Shown here: piece after piece, positions 1 through 7,206 of the stretch
Position numbering within the stretch: position 1 is the stretch's first letter
Layout of the letters: the number at the start of each line of letters is the position of its first letter
Translations under genes and position numbers: made by a program
DNA from: JAXHUH01 sp034211175
Lineage (GTDB): Bacteria > Actinomycetota > Acidimicrobiia > Acidimicrobiales > CAIXPF01
DNA length: 35,329 nucleotides
Assembly: GCA_034211175.1 (NCBI GenBank)
Contig: JAXHUH010000274.1
Coordinates: 1 to 35,329, forward strand
Reading direction: 5' to 3'
The notes under the pieces: generated by a model
Told to the model about the DNA's origin: nothing
The model's database searches: none
Seen by the model: the letters and a program-made list of their open reading frames with translations, nothing else

Positions 1-464
1 AGTACGACACACCCGACCGGATCCTCGGCTCACCGGCGTCGGACTTCGTCGCCGACTTCGTGGGGGCGGACCGCGGCCTCAAGCGGCTCAGCGTCACCCC
101 GATCGAGCAGTCGGGGCTGATCTCGCCGCCCCGCCTGGCCCACGGCGCCAACGCTGGCGACGTGCGCCGCCACGTCAACGGCACCGCACCCCACATCGCG
201 CTCGTCGAGGACGGCGGCGGCCGGGTGGTCGGCTGGATCGACCGGGAGGCGGCTGGTGACGCGCCGGATGACGGCCCGATCGAACGCTTCGTCCGACCGA
301 TCGACGTGCGGGTCGGCGCCGAGTCGACGCTGCGCGACGCACTCGCCGAGCTGATGCTGGCCGACACCGGCTGGATCGCCGTGGTCGACGGCGACGACGC
401 GGTGCTCGGCGTCCTCACGGCCGACGCCATCCAGCGCGCCGGCCGCGAACCCCGCGCCGCCTGA
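1..464 (+). CDS. Glycine betaine/proline-type ABC transporter ATP-binding protein, C-terminal part (partial)
   Basis: Only the last ~154 codons lie in the window; the reading frame runs in from before base 1. The first visible residues (YDTPDRILGSPASDFVADF) match the junction that follows the ATPase core in OpuCA/ProV-type proteins, where the text is typically Q-YDTP-ILxxPAxDFVxDFVGxDRxLKRL. The remainder looks like a pair of CBS modules (about residues 45-145 of the fragment), which in OpuA/OpuC ATPases sense ionic strength or nucleotides. The protein would energise uptake of compatible solutes such as glycine betaine at the inner face of the membrane. Walker motifs are outside the window, so ATPase identity rests on the linker and CBS tail. 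It converges with the uridine kinase gene, with a hairpin repeat between them. Confidence 0.8.
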   Translation, partial: YDTPDRILGSPASDFVADFVGADRGLKRLSVTPIEQSGLISPPRLAHGANAGDVRRHVNGTAPHIALVEDGGGRVVGWIDREAAGDAPDDGPIERFVRPIDVRVGAESTLRDALAELMLADTGWIAVVDGDDAVLGVLTADAIQRAGREPRAA

Positions 465-477
465 ACGCCCCCATCCC

Positions 478-530
478 CGTTCTGGCGTGGTTCTCTGCTC
501 TGCGCGGCGTCGTTCTCCCACGCCAGTTCG
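478..530 (+). repeat. 53-nt hairpin repeat, family B, copy 1
   Basis: Arms CTGGCGTGG (482-490) and CCACGCCAG (518-526) can pair; the loop contains TCTGCTC and GCGTCGTT. A second copy of exactly the same length lies at 17992-18044 and matches at 42 of 53 positions. The position-11 T of copy 1 is G in copy 2 and its pairing partner changes from A to C, so the stem is preserved. It lies between two convergent genes and could act as a terminator for both, but the loop is also conserved. Confidence 0.75.
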
Positions 531-558
531 TGGTCGGCGTGTGGCGGACGCCGGTGGG

Positions 559-1191
559 TCAGACGGCGGCGGTCGTCACCGCGTGGGGTGCGGCGGCGTA
601 GGCGACGAGCTCGTCGAGGAGGCGCTGGCGGTCGTCGCCGTGCTCGATGACGAGGTCGGCGGTGCCGGCGAACGGGGCGACGTGGCGGTCGTGCATCGGG
701 ACGACGACCTCGGTGAACACCCGCTCGACGTCGGCGGCGACCCGGCCCCGCTCGGCCACGTCCCGGCGGACCCGCCGCTCGCAGCGGACGTCAGCCGGTA
801 CCCGGAGGTAGATGCTGAGGTCGCAGCGCTCACCGATGCCGGCGAGTGCATAGAGCAGCATGCCCTCGACGATCACGACCGGCCGGGGCTCGATGTGCAT
901 GCTGCCCGCGACCCGGGTGTAGCTCGCGAAGTCGTAGTTCGGCAGGTCGACACCACGTCCCGCGGCAAGCTCGTCGAGGTGGTGGGCGAACAGGTCGACG
1001 TCGATCGACGACGGGTGATCGAAGTTGACGGCGCGGCGCTCGTCGTGGGTGAGGTGGCCGAGGTCGAGGTAGTAGTTGTCGACCGGGAGGATCGCCACCT
1101 GCTCGGAGCCGAGACGCTCGACGAGCTGGTGGGTGAGCGTCGTCTTGCCCGCTCCGCTGCCACCACCGATGCCCCACACGTTCACGCGCAC
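559..1191 (-). CDS. udk: Uridine kinase (PRK/URK-like P-loop kinase)
   Basis: The 210-residue product starts with a P-loop, GIGGGSGAGKTT at residues 7-18, followed by the URK-type DNYYLDL segment, NFDHPSSIDVDL (base-binding region) and the YDFASYTR segment, then VVIVEGMLLY (Walker B-like) and the lid-type RxxRRxxRD sequence (CERRVRRDVAERGR). These are the hallmarks of uridine/cytidine kinase, which phosphorylates uridine to UMP in pyrimidine salvage in the cytosol. Length is close to the usual ~210. The GTG at 1191 is chosen because a TACGCT box sits 8 nt upstream, giving a leaderless start. It is the most distal gene of the minus-strand MFS/small membrane protein/kinase group. Other P-loop nucleoside kinases are possible but less likely. 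Confidence 0.88.
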   Translation of the reverse strand: MRVNVWGIGGGSGAGKTTLTHQLVERLGSEQVAILPVDNYYLDLGHLTHDERRAVNFDHPSSIDVDLFAHHLDELAAGRGVDLPNYDFASYTRVAGSMHIEPRPVVIVEGMLLYALAGIGERCDLSIYLRVPADVRCERRVRRDVAERGRVAADVERVFTEVVVPMHDRHVAPFAGTADLVIEHGDDRQRLLDELVAYAAAPHAVTTAAV

Positions 1192-1199
1192 GGGGTCTC

Positions 1200-1205
1200 A
1201 GCGTA
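1200..1205 (-). promoter_or_regulatory. -10 box of the uridine kinase gene, leaderless
   Basis: TACGCT on the minus strand ends 8 nt before the GTG start at 1191, the spacing seen repeatedly in this window. No convincing -35 hexamer is visible. Confidence 0.5.
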
Positions 1206-1297
1206 CCGCTTCGCAACGGCCGTGAGCGGGACCGGAGCTGTGACGATGGGCGTTCGACGTGGTTGGGCTCGGGTCACCGGTACGGCGGTCGCGTCGT

Positions 1298-1453
1298 TCA
1301 GGCGAGCGAGGCGACGAGCACCGCGGCGATGGCCCCGGCGACGAGCGCGGTGGCGGTCGCGAGGCGCCAGCGGCGGCGCATGTTCGGGCCGACCACGACC
1401 GCGGTGGCGGCCGCAGCCATCATCACGATGAACAGCACGTTCGTGATCGTCAT
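1298..1453 (-). CDS. Small two-helix membrane protein
   Basis: 51 residues starting at an ATG. Two hydrophobic stretches (about residues 5-22 and 32-50) are separated by a basic turn NMRRRWR, which predicts two membrane helices with the loop on the cytoplasmic side. No family is recognised. The frame is open further upstream to a GTG at 1537, but that extension is Pro/Gly/Arg rich and unlike a real N-terminus; GGAG lies 10 nt before the chosen ATG. It sits between the MFS transporter and the uridine kinase on the same strand. Function unknown. Confidence 0.5.
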   Translation of the reverse strand: MTITNVLFIVMMAAAATAVVVGPNMRRRWRLATATALVAGAIAAVLVASLA

Positions 1454-1552
1454 GCGCGGGTTGCTCCGGTCGGCGGCCTCGTCCGGGGGCGGCTCTGGCC
1501 CGGGCGCGGCGCCGGGGCGATGAACCGTCCGGCCCACGGGGTGTGCCCGATG

Positions 1553-1573
1553 CCACCGCTGCCTGGGCGGTGG
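1553..1573 (-). terminator. Hairpin after the MFS transporter gene
   Basis: CCACCGC (1553-1559) pairs perfectly with GCGGTGG (1567-1573), with a 7-nt loop, directly against the minus-strand stop codon at 1574. No T-tract follows, so termination would be of the hairpin-only type often proposed for high-GC actinobacteria. Confidence 0.55.
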
Positions 1574-2893
1574 TCAGGCGTCGGGGTGTTCAGCGGCCGC
1601 GTCCTCGCGGGCCGCGTCCTCGAGCGCGCCGCCCCGAGCCGGGCCCCCGTGCCCGGCACCAGCCGCGGCGACCGCCTCGAGGCTCTCGCGCATGGCGGCG
1701 CCGGCCCAGCGGGCCGACGCCGCGGCGCCGAGGCCGAGCAGGGCGACGATGACCATCGTCGTGCGGTACCCGTACGCGTCACCCACGGAGAACAGAGGGA
1801 TGGCGGCCGTACCGCCGAGGCCGAAGATCACGACCGAGCAACCGTACGCCTGCGCGCTCAGCGCGCCCGGCGCCAGGCGTCCGACAGCCGTGTAGTACGA
1901 CGGCTGGTAGACCCCGTTGCCCGCGGCGAGGACGAACGCACCGACGCCCGACAGCAGTTGCGCCGGGCTGGCGGCCATCACGAGGCCGCCCACGGTGACG
2001 AGCAGGAACCCGGCGGCGCAGATGAGCGCCAGCTCCTCGTAGCGCTCGTTGGCGATGCGACGGCCGGCGACCGCGCCGCCGATCGCGAGCCCCGAGACCC
2101 ATCCCGCGCCGAGGACGAACTGCACGACGCCCCGACCGAACGGGCCGGTGTCGTGGACCTGCTCGAAGAACAGGCTGACGAGCTGGATCGCGGGCACGAT
2201 CGTCGCGCCGAGCACGAACGCGGTGACCCAGAAGCGTCGCAGCGCGGGGATGGCGGCGAGGCGGCCGAACGCCTCGCGCAACCCCGCCCGCTCGGTGGTC
2301 TCGACGGCGACGCCCGACGGCTCCGAGCGTGGCGGCTCAGGGACCCGCAGGAGCAGCAGCGCGAGCACGGCGGTCGGGGTGGCGAGGACCCAGAACGCCG
2401 CCTCCCAGCTCCACTGCACGGCGATCCACCCGGCGAGCAGCGCCGACACGCCGGCCGCCGGGTTCGCCATCCGATGGATCTGGAACACCCGGGGGTGGGT
2501 GTTCGACGGGTAGAGGTCGGTGAGGACGCTCGGGTGCACGATCTCGTTCGCGCCGCGCCCGATGCCGGAGAGGAACCGCATCGTCGCCAGCGCCCACACG
2601 GTGGTGACGATGCCGGTGGCGACCGCGGTGACGCCCCAGAGCGCAGCGGCGAGCGCGCTGAGCCGTATGCGGGAGAAGCGGTCCGCGGCGACGCCGATGG
2701 GGACCGCGAGGAACACGATGATGACCGACGAGATGGTGCCGATCGCGCCGATGCCCGCATCGCTCAAGCCGAACGTGTCACGGATCTCCGGGGTGAGCGC
2801 ACTGAACGCGTAGCGGTCGAACTCGTCGACGAGGTTGAGCCCGGTGAGCACGAGCAACGGGAGCGCGGGTCGGTCGGCCAGCCAACGGGGCAC
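1574..2893 (-). CDS. Major facilitator superfamily transporter
   Basis: About 439 residues with roughly 12 hydrophobic segments. The segment after helix 2 reads GVAADRFSR, the MFS motif A (GxxxDRxxR) between TM2 and TM3, and an early helix carries the EFDRYAFSALTPEI sequence typical of spinster-like and related MFS proteins. A mid-protein hydrophilic loop (PEPPRSEPSGVAVETTER) separates the two six-helix halves, and the C-terminal tail is acidic and Ala-rich. Substrate cannot be read from sequence. The frame extends to a GTG at 3007, but that leader is His/Arg rich and does not look coding. GTG 2893 has TACCGT exactly 7 nt upstream and gives VPRWLADRPALPLLVLTG, a normal MFS start. A hairpin directly follows its stop. 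Confidence 0.85.
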   Translation of the reverse strand: MPRWLADRPALPLLVLTGLNLVDEFDRYAFSALTPEIRDTFGLSDAGIGAIGTISSVIIVFLAVPIGVAADRFSRIRLSALAAALWGVTAVATGIVTTVWALATMRFLSGIGRGANEIVHPSVLTDLYPSNTHPRVFQIHRMANPAAGVSALLAGWIAVQWSWEAAFWVLATPTAVLALLLLRVPEPPRSEPSGVAVETTERAGLREAFGRLAAIPALRRFWVTAFVLGATIVPAIQLVSLFFEQVHDTGPFGRGVVQFVLGAGWVSGLAIGGAVAGRRIANERYEELALICAAGFLLVTVGGLVMAASPAQLLSGVGAFVLAAGNGVYQPSYYTAVGRLAPGALSAQAYGCSVVIFGLGGTAAIPLFSVGDAYGYRTTMVIVALLGLGAAASARWAGAAMRESLEAVAAAGAGHGGPARGGALEDAAREDAAAEHPDA

Positions 2894-2900
2894 CCGGACG

Positions 2901-2906
2901 ACGGTA
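2901..2906 (-). promoter_or_regulatory. -10 box of the MFS gene, leaderless
   Basis: TACCGT (minus strand) lies 7 nt before GTG 2893. It decides the start codon against the longer open frame, which would place the promoter inside the coding region. Confidence 0.5.
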
Positions 2907-3069
2907 CTCGTCGTTTCGTGATGCTCCGGCACCAGACTTGTGACGAAAGAGTGAACGGCGCAGGGGGAGTGGACGTCATGGACGGGCCGTCGAGTTCTGA
3001 TGTGCACGAGCGGCGAGCGTGAGCCCGTCGCCCGACCGACCCCACCGCATCGACCGCACTGGAGCCGAC

Positions 3070-3837
3070 ATGACGAGCACCGAGACCCCGTCCCCGCCGA
3101 CCGCCTCTTCCGGCGGGACCGGCTCCGGGCGGCGCTGGGCGATCCTCGTCCCGGTCGGGATCGTGGCCCTCGGTGTCGTCGCCTGGTTGGCCTTCGGCAT
3201 CTTCGGGGTCCACACCCTCTTCATCGACGACGAGGTCGACGAGGGCGGCCCGGTGTTCGCGTCGGGCGCCGGCACCACCGACGATGACGCCGAGGACGGA
3301 TCGGCCGAAGCCGACGCCGACGGGGCCGCCTCCGACGAGGCCTCCTCCGACGAGGCCGGGGAGGAGTCGGTTGCCGCCGACGACGAGGCGACGGCAACGA
3401 CCGCGGCCGACATCTCCGACGCCGACGCCGACGCCGCGGCGCCCTCCACGACGGCCGCACCGTCGACGACCGCGGCGCCCACGACCACCGCGGCTCCGCA
3501 GATCGTGACGTTGGCCAGTGGCGGCTTCGTCGACCGCAGCCACCCGACGAGCGGCAACGCGCTCGTGTTGAACGACGGCACGGATCAACGGTTCCTGCGC
3601 TTCGAGGACTTCGCGACCGACAACGGGCCCGACCTGTTCGTCTATCTCTCCACCGCCGCACCCGACGCGCCGGAGAGTGCGTTCGACGACGACTTCGTCG
3701 ATCTCGGCCGACTCACCGGCAACATCGGCGACCAGAACTACGAGATCCCGCCCGACGTCGACCTCGACCGCTACTCGACCGTCGTGATCTGGTGCCGCCG
3801 CTTCGCCGTCGCCTTCGGCACCGCCCCGCTCGCGTAG
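3070..3837 (+). CDS. Membrane-anchored DM13-domain protein
   Basis: 255 residues. A short cytoplasmic N-terminus is followed by one membrane helix (about 23-47), then an extracytoplasmic acidic, low-complexity linker rich in D, E, A and S (about 53-122) and an APSTTAAPTTT-type Thr/Pro linker (124-143). The C-terminal ~105 residues match the DM13 domain (GGFVDRSHPTSGNALVL, RFEDFATDNGPDLFVYLS, GNIGDQNYEIP, VVIWCRRFAVAFGTAPL). DM13 carries a conserved cysteine (here Cys242) and has been proposed, not proven, to act in redox chemistry at the cell surface. The ATG at 3070 is preceded by GGAG at 3061-3064 and is preferred over an upstream in-frame GTG at 3019. Its stop lies only 7 nt from the convergent epimerase stop. 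Confidence 0.85.
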   Translation: MTSTETPSPPTASSGGTGSGRRWAILVPVGIVALGVVAWLAFGIFGVHTLFIDDEVDEGGPVFASGAGTTDDDAEDGSAEADADGAASDEASSDEAGEESVAADDEATATTAADISDADADAAAPSTTAAPSTTAAPTTTAAPQIVTLASGGFVDRSHPTSGNALVLNDGTDQRFLRFEDFATDNGPDLFVYLSTAAPDAPESAFDDDFVDLGRLTGNIGDQNYEIPPDVDLDRYSTVVIWCRRFAVAFGTAPLA

Positions 3838-3844
3838 TCGTCGG

Positions 3845-4870
3845 TCAGGCCGGGGCGCGCCGCCCGGCCTCCGAGCCGAGCTGACCTGCCCCCAGCGCCG
3901 TCACGGTTGCGGCGATCGCCTCGACGTGGGGCGTCATCGGCAGGGCACCGAAGCGCCGCTCGAAGCGCGACGCATCGCTCACGAAGGGGCGGGACCACTG
4001 GTACCAGGTCTCGCCCACCTCGCGGGCGTCCCTCGAGAACAGGCCGCCGACGCGCAGCACCGTGCGACTGAGGGTGCCGATCGCGACCGGCTCGTCGAGC
4101 GCCGCGTTGACGAGGCGGCACAGCTCCCGCCCGGTGATCGGCTCGGGGGCCGGGAGGTGCCACACCCGCCCGTAGGCGTCGTCGGCGTCGGCCAGCGCAA
4201 CGAATGCCCGGGCGAGATCGTCGACGTGGTGCAGGGTGTGCGGTGCGTCGAGATCGGCCGGCCACCGCATGGCCCGGCCCGCGGCCGCCGGATCGAGCAC
4301 CAGCGCCGACAGGGTGCTGCGGGCGCCGCGGCCGTAGACGTCGGACGCCCGCCCGATGACCACCGGGACCTCGCCCCGCTCGTGTGCCTCCAGCAGACGG
4401 CGCTCCATGCGTATGCGGGTGGCGCCCTTGCGGCCCGTCGCCCGCCGGGGCGTCTCCTCGGTCATCGGGCCGGCCGTCGGGCCGTAGGCGTAGAGGTTGT
4501 CGATCTGGACGAACCGGGCGCCGTGGCGGGCCACCCCGCCGAGCACCGACTCGGTCATGGGCTCGAAGTCGCGGTCCCAGCGGTGGTACGCGGGCTGGGC
4601 CGCCTGGAACACGACATGGGCGCCGGCGCACGCCCGGTCGATCCCGTCGGCGGTCGTGATGTCGGCGCGCACGACCTCGGCGCCCGGGTGGGCGGCCGGG
4701 TCGAGCGACCGCCCCACGGCCCGCACCCGGCGACCGTCGGCCACCAGTCGGCGCACGATGGCGGCGCCGATGCCGCCCCCGCCGCCCAGCACGACGTGCA
4801 GGCGATCGGTTGCTGCCGACCGCGGCGGCCGACGTGTGCCGTGGTCGGGATGTCGATCGTGGTCCCGCAT
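3845..4870 (-). CDS. NAD(P)-dependent epimerase/reductase (extended/atypical SDR)
   Basis: 341 residues. The N-terminal Rossmann fold shows LHVVLGGGGGIGAAIVRRL, a glycine-rich dinucleotide site close to the GxxGxxG of extended SDRs, then VRADITTAD and AHVVFQAAQPAYHRW, which corresponds to the NAD-contact strand of the family. The active-site region reads NLYAYGPTAGPMTEETPR; the classical YxxxK is not clear, so it is closer to atypical SDRs or NmrA-like epimerases than to UDP-galactose epimerase. Substrate unknown. ATG 4870 is preceded by GAGGAGG with 4-nt spacing. It is transcribed divergently from a TetR gene, and two identical-geometry operator sites lie between them, so it is probably the target of that repressor. 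Confidence 0.82.
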   Translation of the reverse strand: MRDHDRHPDHGTRRPPRSAATDRLHVVLGGGGGIGAAIVRRLVADGRRVRAVGRSLDPAAHPGAEVVRADITTADGIDRACAGAHVVFQAAQPAYHRWDRDFEPMTESVLGGVARHGARFVQIDNLYAYGPTAGPMTEETPRRATGRKGATRIRMERRLLEAHERGEVPVVIGRASDVYGRGARSTLSALVLDPAAAGRAMRWPADLDAPHTLHHVDDLARAFVALADADDAYGRVWHLPAPEPITGRELCRLVNAALDEPVAIGTLSRTVLRVGGLFSRDAREVGETWYQWSRPFVSDASRFERRFGALPMTPHVEAIAATVTALGAGQLGSEAGRRAPA

Positions 4871-4911
4871 GTGTCCTCCTCGGCCGAGCGGCAGGTGCGC
4901 CGGCCAGTGAT

Positions 4912-4944
4912 GCGAACAGTCATCGAAACGCGATGACTGTTCGC
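4912..4944. promoter_or_regulatory. Bipartite operator 1 (epimerase side)
   Basis: GCGAACA (4912-4918) and TGTTCGC (4938-4944) enclose 19 nt. Here the symmetry extends to 16-bp perfect arms, 4910-4925 and 4931-4946, around a 5-nt centre. The same half-sites with the same spacing recur at 4981-5013. It lies upstream of the epimerase start and is likely bound by the divergent TetR protein. Confidence 0.8.
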
Positions 4945-4980
4945 ATTGTGAGCCGGCGCATCGCTCGATGCAAGGATTTC

Positions 4981-5013
4981 GCGAACACGCTTCGCGCAAT
5001 GAACGTTGTTCGC
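4981..5013. promoter_or_regulatory. Bipartite operator 2 (tetR side)
   Basis: GCGAACA (4981-4987) and TGTTCGC (5007-5013) enclose 19 nt, total span 33, identical to the site 69 bp upstream. A smaller palindrome, CGCGAA/TTCGCG at 4980-4985 and 4991-4996, nests in it. The site ends 1 nt before the -10 box of the tetR gene, as expected for autorepression. Confidence 0.78.
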
Positions 5014-5014
5014 G

Positions 5015-5020
5015 TATGGT
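5015..5020 (+). promoter_or_regulatory. -10 box of the TetR gene, leaderless
   Basis: TATGGT ends 6 nt before ATG 5027. GGAGG at 5021-5025 is only 1 nt from the ATG and too close to act as a ribosome binding site, which favours leaderless initiation. Confidence 0.5.
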
Positions 5021-5026
5021 GGAGGC

Positions 5027-5686
5027 ATGGCCGGGCGACGGGAACGACTGCGTGCCGAGATGCTCGAGGCGATCCGGTCCGCCGGGGTCGCCGAGCTGCG
5101 GCGGGTCGGCGCCGCGGGGCTGTCGCTGCGGGAGGTCGCGGAGCGGGCCGGCATCAGCCCGGCGGGCATGTATCGCTACGTCCAGGGCCGGGAGGGGCTG
5201 TTGGAGCTCCTCATCGCGGACGCGTTCGAGGATCTCGCCGCCGTGGTCCGTCAGGCCACGGGTGCCGCCGCGGTCGGCGGCCCGGTTGCGCGGCTCGAGG
5301 CCCTCGCCGTCGCCTATCGGGCGTGGGCGCTGGCCGAGCCGGCCCGGTTCGCGCTCATCCTCGGCACGCCGGTGGTCGGGTTCGAGGCGAGCGAGGACGG
5401 CCCGACACGCCCGGCCGCGGAGGCGTTCGCCGCCGCGATGCTCGGGGCGTTCGAGGGTGTCGCCGCTGTGCGGCCCGAGGGTTCGTCACCCGACGGCGAG
5501 GTGACCGGACCGCACGGGTTGCCCGCCGACGTGATGGCCCGGGTCGTGCGCGGCTGGGCCACGATCCACGGCCTCGTCGTCCTCGAGCTCGACGACCAGC
5601 TGGCCTGGTCCGGCGTCGACCCCCACGCTCTCCTCCTCGCCGAGGTCCAAGACCTCGCCACCACCCTCAACCTGACCCAGAGCTGA
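5027..5686 (+). CDS. TetR-family regulator with WHG-type C-terminal domain
   Basis: 219 residues. The N-terminal helix-turn-helix reads GLSLREVAERAGISPAGMY followed by RYVQGREGLLELLIADAF, the standard TetR signature with the Tyr (MYRYV) and the downstream helix. The ligand-binding half contains RVVRGWATIHGLVVLELDDQL, the W-x-x-x-H-G motif of TetR C-terminal domains often annotated WHG. It probably represses itself and the divergent epimerase through the twin operators; the inducer is unknown. ATG 5027 is chosen from the -10 spacing; an in-frame TTG at 5006 would lie within the operator. Its stop codon TGA is part of the first GCTGA block of a tandem repeat that continues to 5871. Confidence 0.88.
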   Translation: MAGRRERLRAEMLEAIRSAGVAELRRVGAAGLSLREVAERAGISPAGMYRYVQGREGLLELLIADAFEDLAAVVRQATGAAAVGGPVARLEALAVAYRAWALAEPARFALILGTPVVGFEASEDGPTRPAAEAFAAAMLGAFEGVAAVRPEGSSPDGEVTGPHGLPADVMARVVRGWATIHGLVVLELDDQLAWSGVDPHALLLAEVQDLATTLNLTQS

Positions 5687-5871
5687 ACGAAGACCCCCGC
5701 CCACCCGGAGGGGCCGTTCCCCGACGGCCAACTCGGCTCAGTCCGACCCGAGCCAAAGTCGCCTGCTGAACGAGCTCGTCCGGAGGGCTCTGCCCGACGG
5801 CGAGCGAGGCTCAGCCGAGCTGACCGCAGCTCGTCCGGCGGGCCCTGGCCCGCCGGCGAGCGAGGCTCAGC
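5682..5871 (+). repeat. Three tandem REP-like imperfect palindromes, family A
   Basis: Units begin with GCTGA at 5682, 5765 and 5819 and end in GGCTCAG(C) at 5741, 5815 and 5871. Each has nested pairing: outer GCTGA with TCAGC, then GCTCG with CGAGC (clear in units 2 and 3), then a variable inner hairpin. Unit 3 has a perfect 10-bp stem (5835-5844 with 5847-5856). Units 1 and 2 share the pattern CCG-GA-GGGS-loop-SCCC-GA-CGG. Another copy lies inside the coding region at 24160-24239. Position between convergent TetR and glycosyltransferase genes, whose stop codons touch it, suggests a two-way terminator. Confidence 0.8.
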
Positions 5872-5874
5872 CGA

Positions 5875-7206
5875 TCAGCCTGCTGCACTCACCACGCCGG
5901 TGGCGCGGCCCTCGTGGGCGAGGGCGAGGAGGCGCTCGAGCACGGCGCGGCGGTCGAAGCGGCGGGCGTAGGTCCGGGCGGCGTCGCTCATGGCGAGGCG
6001 GGCGGAGCGGTCCATCGCCGCGACCTCGTCGAGGCAGGCCCGGAGGCCGTCGACGTCGCCGGGGTCGTGGAGCAGGCAGTGGCCGCCGGTCGCCTCGGGG
6101 AGGCCGCCGGTCGACGTGGTGATCACCGGTCCGGGGCCGCCGGCGAGCATCTTCTCGGCGACGGCGATGCCGAACGTCTCGGTGAACTCGGGCCGGGGCT
6201 TGGACGGCAGCGCGTAGGCGGTGCACGCGTGCATCAGTGCGAGCTTCTCGTCGTCGTCGACGTCGTCGAAGCTGCGGATGTCGGGGTCCTCGGCGGCCAG
6301 CTCGCGGATCTCGCCGAGCGCGGGGCCGGTGCCGCAGATGACGAGCGGGATCTTCCTCCGCAGCGCGCTGGCCCGGTAGGCGGCGACGAGGTCGTCGACC
6401 CCCTTGGCCGGGGCGACGCGGGACAGGAACAGCACGAAGCCGTCGCGCTCGAGGCCCCGCCGCTCCAGGACGGTGTCGACCTCGTGGGGTCGCTCGTCGA
6501 TCGTCGTGAACTTGGCGGTGTCGATGGCGGGGTAGCTGATGCCGACCTCGCGCTCGACCCGGCCGGCGTAGTCGGTCCCGAGGATGCGGTCGACCTCGGT
6601 GGCGGCCTCGGCGATCAGCTCGCGGGTGTAGACGCTCACCGCGACCGGCACGTCGTGGGCCAGGAACGTGCTCAGCACCATCTGGGCGGCGCCGACGCGG
6701 CCCTCGGCGACCGCGTTGCGCACGACGTTGGTGATGTCGGAGCCGACGGCCTCGCCGATCGTCGTGACGTCGAGCCGCTCGGCCGGTGTGTCGAGTGCCC
6801 GCACCGCGTCGAGGACCATCTGGCCGTGGGGCACGAGGTAGAGCTCCATGACGATGGTCGGGCCCGGGTTGGTCCGCAGGATGTCGATGATGCGCCCGCC
6901 GATGGCGAGCGACAGCCGCCCGTCGAGCACCTTGTAGTCGCCCATCGGCGCGGGCCGGTCGACGACGATGCCCTCCGAGTAGGGGAGGATCCGGTCGATC
7001 GGCTTGAGCGGCAACGAGCTCTGGGCGAGCACGTCGAGGGGGTAGGTGACGATGTGGACCCGTTCGACGCCGAGGTCGAGCGCGGCCTCGGCGAGGTTGC
7101 GCGCCTCGGTCGCGTGACCGCAGATGATGGGGTCGGCCCGCACGACGATGACGAGCGTGCGAACGGGGTCGACGGAGCGGCCGTCACCGGTGGCGTCGGT
7201 GATCAC
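5875..7206 (-). CDS. Glycosyltransferase, GT4-like (GT-B fold)
   Basis: 443 residues. The C-terminal Rossmann half shows VLFLSRVAPAKGVDDL, with the donor-phosphate-contacting Arg263 and Lys268, and EFTETFGIAVAEKM, giving the E-x7-E motif of retaining GT4 enzymes (Glu343, Glu351), followed by TSTGGLPEA. The N-terminal half (VVRADPIICGHATEARNLAEAA) is less typical and would bind the acceptor. The enzyme should transfer a sugar from an NDP donor; donor and acceptor are unknown. Its GTG start at 7206 overlaps the TGA of the upstream GH92-like gene in a GTGA arrangement, so the two are translationally coupled, with AAGGG shortly before the start. The pair may make and trim, or recycle, the same glycan. 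No membrane helix is visible. Confidence 0.85.
   Translation of the reverse strand: MITDATGDGRSVDPVRTLVIVVRADPIICGHATEARNLAEAALDLGVERVHIVTYPLDVLAQSSLPLKPIDRILPYSEGIVVDRPAPMGDYKVLDGRLSLAIGGRIIDILRTNPGPTIVMELYLVPHGQMVLDAVRALDTPAERLDVTTIGEAVGSDITNVVRNAVAEGRVGAAQMVLSTFLAHDVPVAVSVYTRELIAEAATEVDRILGTDYAGRVEREVGISYPAIDTAKFTTIDERPHEVDTVLERRGLERDGFVLFLSRVAPAKGVDDLVAAYRASALRRKIPLVICGTGPALGEIRELAAEDPDIRSFDDVDDDEKLALMHACTAYALPSKPRPEFTETFGIAVAEKMLAGGPGPVITTSTGGLPEATGGHCLLHDPGDVDGLRACLDEVAAMDRSARLAMSDAARTYARRFDRRAVLERLLALAHEGRATGVVSAAG

Noticed and set aside
2894..3007. Longer N-terminus of the MFS transporter starting at GTG 3007
   Set aside because: The extension is His/Arg/Thr rich and would include the -10 box TACCGT; the shorter start matches family pattern.
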